DNA of 9,026 nt from Balneolales bacterium. Its GTDB lineage: Bacteria > Bacteroidota > Rhodothermia > Balneolales > Natronogracilivirgulaceae. The notes under the pieces were generated by a model. The model did not search any database. It saw only the letters and a program-made list of their open reading frames with translations, and was not told the DNA's origin. Made by a program: the position numbers and the translations under genes. How positions within the stretch are numbered: the first letter of the stretch is position 1; each line of letters begins with the position of its first letter. Location: contig SLHZ01000148.1 of NCBI GenBank assembly GCA_007135895.1, positions 1-9,026 of the forward strand. Direction: 5' to 3'. Shown in pieces: positions 6,251-9,026 of the stretch.

Positions 6251-6946
6251 TCCGGATTTTCTCAGTATCTCTTCCGAAACTCCTCCAGCTCCGGTGGTCC
6301 GGGCCACTCCGGAAGCCTGCTCATCTCCCTGAAGCATCCCATCAGGCTGACGGGCTGCTGTCCGGTTCTTCAAAAACTGAACCACATATTTCCCCAATAT
6401 GTCAAATTCCAGATTTACAACAGAGCCCTTCTTCCTGTTCCTTAGTACGGTATGCTCCCAGGTATAGGGTATAATCGCCACCAGAAATGAATCGGCGGTT
6501 ACCCTGGCCACTGTCAGGCTGACACCATCAACGGCAATACTGCCCCGGCCCACTATCAGGTCAGACCACTGCGGGTCAAGTCCAATGCGAATGAGCCAGT
6601 TGGCGCCCTCTCTTGACACATCCAGAATCGGTCCGGTTGTATCAACATGCCCCTGGACAATGTGCCCGTCAATTCGTTGGGCCAGGGTCATGGACCGCTC
6701 AAGATTTACTTCATCTCCCGAGCGCAGGCTGCCCAGTGCTGTTTTCCTCAAGGTCTCCTCTACGACCTGTACCGTGACTGATGCCGGATCTTTTCGAACG
6801 ACTGTCTGACAGACTCCGTTCACACACAAGCTGTTGTCCACCTTCATCTCACCGGCAAGATCACATCGTATGGTCAGCTCTTTTCCACCAGCCAGGTTTC
6901 GGACCGATACCACGCGACCTGTTTCTTCAATAATCCCGTTAAACAT
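6239..6946 (-). CDS. ribE: Riboflavin synthase
   Basis: Catalyses the last step of riboflavin synthesis, dismutation of two 6,7-dimethyl-8-ribityllumazine molecules. It has the two expected lumazine-binding repeats, about 1-97 and 98-190. From M1 of MFNGIIEETG, visible motifs are NSLCVNGVCQTV (38-49, with S39 and C46), NLERS, RIDGHIVQGHVD (91-102, H100), IAVDGVSLTV (137-146, D140 and T145) and VNLEFDILGKYV with D182; these align by eye with E. coli active-site residues. Residues 190-235 form a long polar tail ending in EEILRKSGFTG, a style seen in Bacteroidota relatives. The frame opens four codons earlier (ATG at 6958), but the family start and a GAGG sequence favour 6946. The ribD stop is 69 bases upstream; tandem TGA-TGA stops end the gene. 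Confidence 0.95.
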   Translation of the reverse strand: MFNGIIEETGRVVSVRNLAGGKELTIRCDLAGEMKVDNSLCVNGVCQTVVRKDPASVTVQVVEETLRKTALGSLRSGDEVNLERSMTLAQRIDGHIVQGHVDTTGPILDVSREGANWLIRIGLDPQWSDLIVGRGSIAVDGVSLTVARVTADSFLVAIIPYTWEHTVLRNRKKGSVVNLEFDILGKYVVQFLKNRTAARQPDGMLQGDEQASGVARTTGAGGVSEEILRKSGFTG

Positions 6947-6952
6947 GGTAAA

Positions 6953-6956
6953 CCTC
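6953..6956 (-). promoter_or_regulatory. Shine-Dalgarno sequence that decides the ribE start
   Basis: Read on the minus strand, GAGG stands six bases before the ATG at 6946. The alternative ATG at 6958 overlaps this GAGG, so the site cannot serve it. Clear Shine-Dalgarno sequences are absent before the other genes here, which makes this one stand out. Confidence 0.55.
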
Positions 6957-7015
6957 ATTTATTGTTGTGTACCGGAAAAACCGTTCACCAGCAGCAGAGC
7001 CCGCCCGGCCCCGGA

Positions 7016-8137
7016 TCAAAAGTACCCGGTAAAAAGATAATCATCGCCGATCTGTTCCCAACAGACGGATTTGAGGCAAATAATCTCACTCATTTTCCGG
7101 ACACCGGCACCGAGGATGCTTCTGGTACCGCCACCCAGAATTTTCGGGGCTATGAAAACATGAATCTTGTCGACCAGGTTTTCCCGTATCAGAGCCGTTG
7201 CCAGGCTGCTTCCCGCCTCAACAAGGATGGAGCTAATGCCAAGCTGTCCCACCTTTTGAATCGCCTGTTCAAGATTTGAGTGGCCATTCAACTCGGAAAC
7301 CAGAATCGTCTCGCCCCTGAAATAATTGGTCTGAAGCATATTCAGGGCGGAATCCATCTTATCGGGAACAACCGCTGCATTATGTGTAATTCTTATTGTC
7401 TTGTCTTCATGAAGATCACGAAACAAATGCAAATCTTCAGGCAAGGTACCCGGTCCGTCGATAACAATTCGACGTGGCTGCCGACCTTCTACCAGACGAA
7501 CCGTCAGCTTCGGATTGTCAATCAAAGCCGTATTTCGTCCAATCATTACAGCATCATACTCACTGCGCCAGGCATGTACTTTTTTCCGGGAATCCGCTCC
7601 GGAAATCCATCGGGAATCACCATCAGGAGCCGCGACATATCCATCCAGTGTTTGGGCAATTTTCAGGATAACATAGGGTTTACCAAACCGCATGTTATGA
7701 ATAAACACTTCATTGAGTCGGCGGGCTTCTTCTTCCAGCAGGCCGGTGGATACAGCCATACCTTTTGATTTCAGCAGGGCCAAGCCTTTTCCATCCACTT
7801 TCGGATTGGGGTCTTTCATGGCTGCCACCACCCTTTTCAGCGGGTACCGCGCAAGCTCTTCCGCGCAGGGAGGGGTCTTCCCGTGATGTGAACAGGGTTC
7901 AAGAGTCACATAAACCGTAGCATCAATCAGGTCGCTTCGATCCTTAACCTTTTTCAGGGCATTGATTTCGGCGTGAGACTGACCATAACGCTCATGATAT
8001 CCTTCACCGATCAGGTCGCCGTTCCGACTGTAAATCGTGCAACCCACCAGCGGATTGGACCCGACATACCCTTTCCCTTTTTCGGCGAGCCGCAAGGCTC
8101 TTCTCATACGCCTTTTATCAAGAGAAGAAAAGTTCAT
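7016..8137 (-). CDS. ribD: Bifunctional riboflavin deaminase/reductase RibD
   Basis: A cytosolic 373-residue two-domain enzyme that deaminates the GTP-derived diaminohydroxyphosphoribosylaminopyrimidine and then reduces the ribosyl chain with NADPH. The N-terminal cytidine-deaminase-like domain (about 1-145) has the complete zinc site: HAE (H55, E57) and PCSHHGKTPPC (C82 and C91), plus NPLVGC. The reductase domain (about 148-373) begins KPYVILKIAQTLDGYVA and contains SRWISG, the VMIGRNTALIDNP loop and ILVEAGSSL. Length equals that of E. coli RibD, so both activities are expected. It begins 38 bases after the folding-factor stop and is followed by ribE, suggesting a three-gene transcript. No FMN riboswitch is visible in the short upstream gap. 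The start has no Shine-Dalgarno sequence. Confidence 0.96.
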   Translation of the reverse strand: MNFSSLDKRRMRRALRLAEKGKGYVGSNPLVGCTIYSRNGDLIGEGYHERYGQSHAEINALKKVKDRSDLIDATVYVTLEPCSHHGKTPPCAEELARYPLKRVVAAMKDPNPKVDGKGLALLKSKGMAVSTGLLEEEARRLNEVFIHNMRFGKPYVILKIAQTLDGYVAAPDGDSRWISGADSRKKVHAWRSEYDAVMIGRNTALIDNPKLTVRLVEGRQPRRIVIDGPGTLPEDLHLFRDLHEDKTIRITHNAAVVPDKMDSALNMLQTNYFRGETILVSELNGHSNLEQAIQKVGQLGISSILVEAGSSLATALIRENLVDKIHVFIAPKILGGGTRSILGAGVRKMSEIICLKSVCWEQIGDDYLFTGYF

Positions 8138-8175
8138 TCAGGCTGAATTGTCCGAATGCCAGCTGATCCGGCCAT

Positions 8176-9026
8176 TTACATCGGCTGCATCAGGCGTTGA
8201 TGGATGCGAAAATCCCGAATGGCGGCATCGGCCTTGAGACGTTCTACCCAGACATTGCCAAATGCAGCGTTTTTTTGCTGCTGAAGCTGTTCCCTGATTT
8301 GCCGTCGCTCGGCGCTGGTGAGATTATCCGTATTGGCCATGGTACGAGCGTCAACCATCATGACGAAGACAGCATTATTGCCCGGTATGGGTTTCGAAAG
8401 TGTTTCCAGTGGAAGTGAAAAAGCCGCACCAACAATCTTGGCTTCACGCCCGGCCCCCGGTATGGTTGAAGAGCTTAGCCGGATTCGTTCTGCTGAAACG
8501 ATCTCTTTTTCACTTTTCTGCGCAAGCTCCTCGAGAGTATCCATGCCTTGCTGCAACTCAGCAACTCGCTTCAGCGTAATTTCACGACGCTTCTGATCAC
8601 GAACCAAAGACTCAACCTGGGCGCGCACTTCTTCAAGCGGACGCGCCCCTTCGGGGATTATTTCATCGATCTGGAAAATAATGAACTGGTCCTCTGTTTC
8701 AATAACATCCGAAATCTCTCCTCGCCTCAACATGGCCAGTTCGCTGAGAACTATACGGCTTTGTCCCAGGCCCGGAATAAACGGGTTTCCTTCCGTAGCA
8801 AAGCCCTCCATTACTTGATAACCACTTCTCTCTGCCTCTCGCCTGAATCCGTCACTGGAAGCAAAATACTGAAAGTCCTCAGCTTCATTGGCCAGTCTCT
8901 GCACGGTTTCAAACGGATCGGCCTGCACGTCCTGGCTCATATCGGCAAAACGCACGTCTCTTCGGCTCCTGCCGGCCACTTCAAAAAGGTAGATTCCATC
9001 ATCGCCATCAAGCGGACCAACGAATG
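8176..9026 (-). CDS. PpiD/SurA-type peptidylprolyl isomerase, C-terminal part (partial)
   Basis: The frame stays open to the window edge, so the 5' part is missing; 282 residues are visible. A GTG at 8979 looks like a start, but the 15 codons before it (FVGPLDGDDGIYLFE) read as conserved protein, so it is an internal valine. That segment resembles the end of a parvulin domain. Next come a helical region, the PpiD-like stretch from NPFIPGLGQS to ISDVIETEDQFIIFQIDEI, a charged coiled-coil segment with RPLEEVRAQVESLVRDQKRR, and the ending ADAAIRDFRIH typical of PpiD relatives. PpiD proteins are inner-membrane-anchored periplasmic chaperones for secreted and outer-membrane proteins. The membrane anchor and active site would lie outside the window. 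It probably starts the transcript that includes ribD and ribE. Confidence 0.8.
   Translation of the reverse strand, partial: FVGPLDGDDGIYLFEVAGRSRRDVRFADMSQDVQADPFETVQRLANEAEDFQYFASSDGFRREAERSGYQVMEGFATEGNPFIPGLGQSRIVLSELAMLRRGEISDVIETEDQFIIFQIDEIIPEGARPLEEVRAQVESLVRDQKRREITLKRVAELQQGMDTLEELAQKSEKEIVSAERIRLSSSTIPGAGREAKIVGAAFSLPLETLSKPIPGNNAVFVMMVDARTMANTDNLTSAERRQIREQLQQQKNAAFGNVWVERLKADAAIRDFRIHQRLMQPM

Noticed and set aside
7280..7768. Plus-strand open frame of 162 residues
   Set aside because: It lies wholly antisense to the clearly recognised ribD and has no family features.
8138..8175. FMN riboswitch ahead of ribD
   Set aside because: The gap is only 38 bases, far too short for the conserved RFN element, and lies behind another gene of the same strand.
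8176..8979. Complete 267-residue protein starting with GTG at 8979
   Set aside because: The frame is open and protein-like up to the window edge, so the gene is partial and the GTG is an internal valine.

Overview
The window reads as ordinary chromosomal housekeeping DNA from a Gram-negative bacterium of the Fibrobacterota-Chlorobiota-Bacteroidota group, most like Balneolota or Rhodothermota. This placement is an inference from protein style: a Bacteroidota-type LptD, a FmdB-like protein and a ROK kinase with lineage-type sequence, almost no Shine-Dalgarno sequences, and one perfect TAnnTTTG box. I cannot name a genus. Coding density is high and no gap between genes exceeds about 160 bases. 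I see no insertion sequence, phage gene, CRISPR array, tRNA or rRNA.

Plus strand, 1-6182. A class I aspartate-type aminotransferase (100-1299) comes first, behind a possible promoter at the window edge. After a 162-base gap with two small hairpins come a FmdB-like regulator (1462-1788) and a YraN-type nuclease-fold protein (1785-2141), joined by an ATGA overlap. After a 129-base gap comes a tightly packed set: a FtsB/DivIC-like division protein (2271-2573), a ROK sugar kinase (2605-3561) and the outer-membrane LPS translocon LptD (3576-6182, GTG start).

Minus strand, 6239-9026, convergent with lptD. In transcription order these are the C-terminal part of a PpiD/SurA-type periplasmic folding factor (cut by the window end), ribD (deaminase/reductase) and ribE (riboflavin synthase). 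The short spacings suggest one transcript. RibD and RibE supply early and last steps of riboflavin synthesis. The folding factor and LptD both serve envelope biogenesis, but they are on opposite strands and need not be co-regulated.

I found no convincing new multi-gene system. The points most worth a second look are small. Two nearby proteins, FmdB-like and ROK, have lost their usual zinc cysteines, while RibD in the same window keeps its own. LptD has exactly two cysteines in the mature chain, placed to make one interdomain disulfide. The 3' end of ribE, including its last codons and stop, is duplicated just downstream in the lptD-ribE convergent gap.
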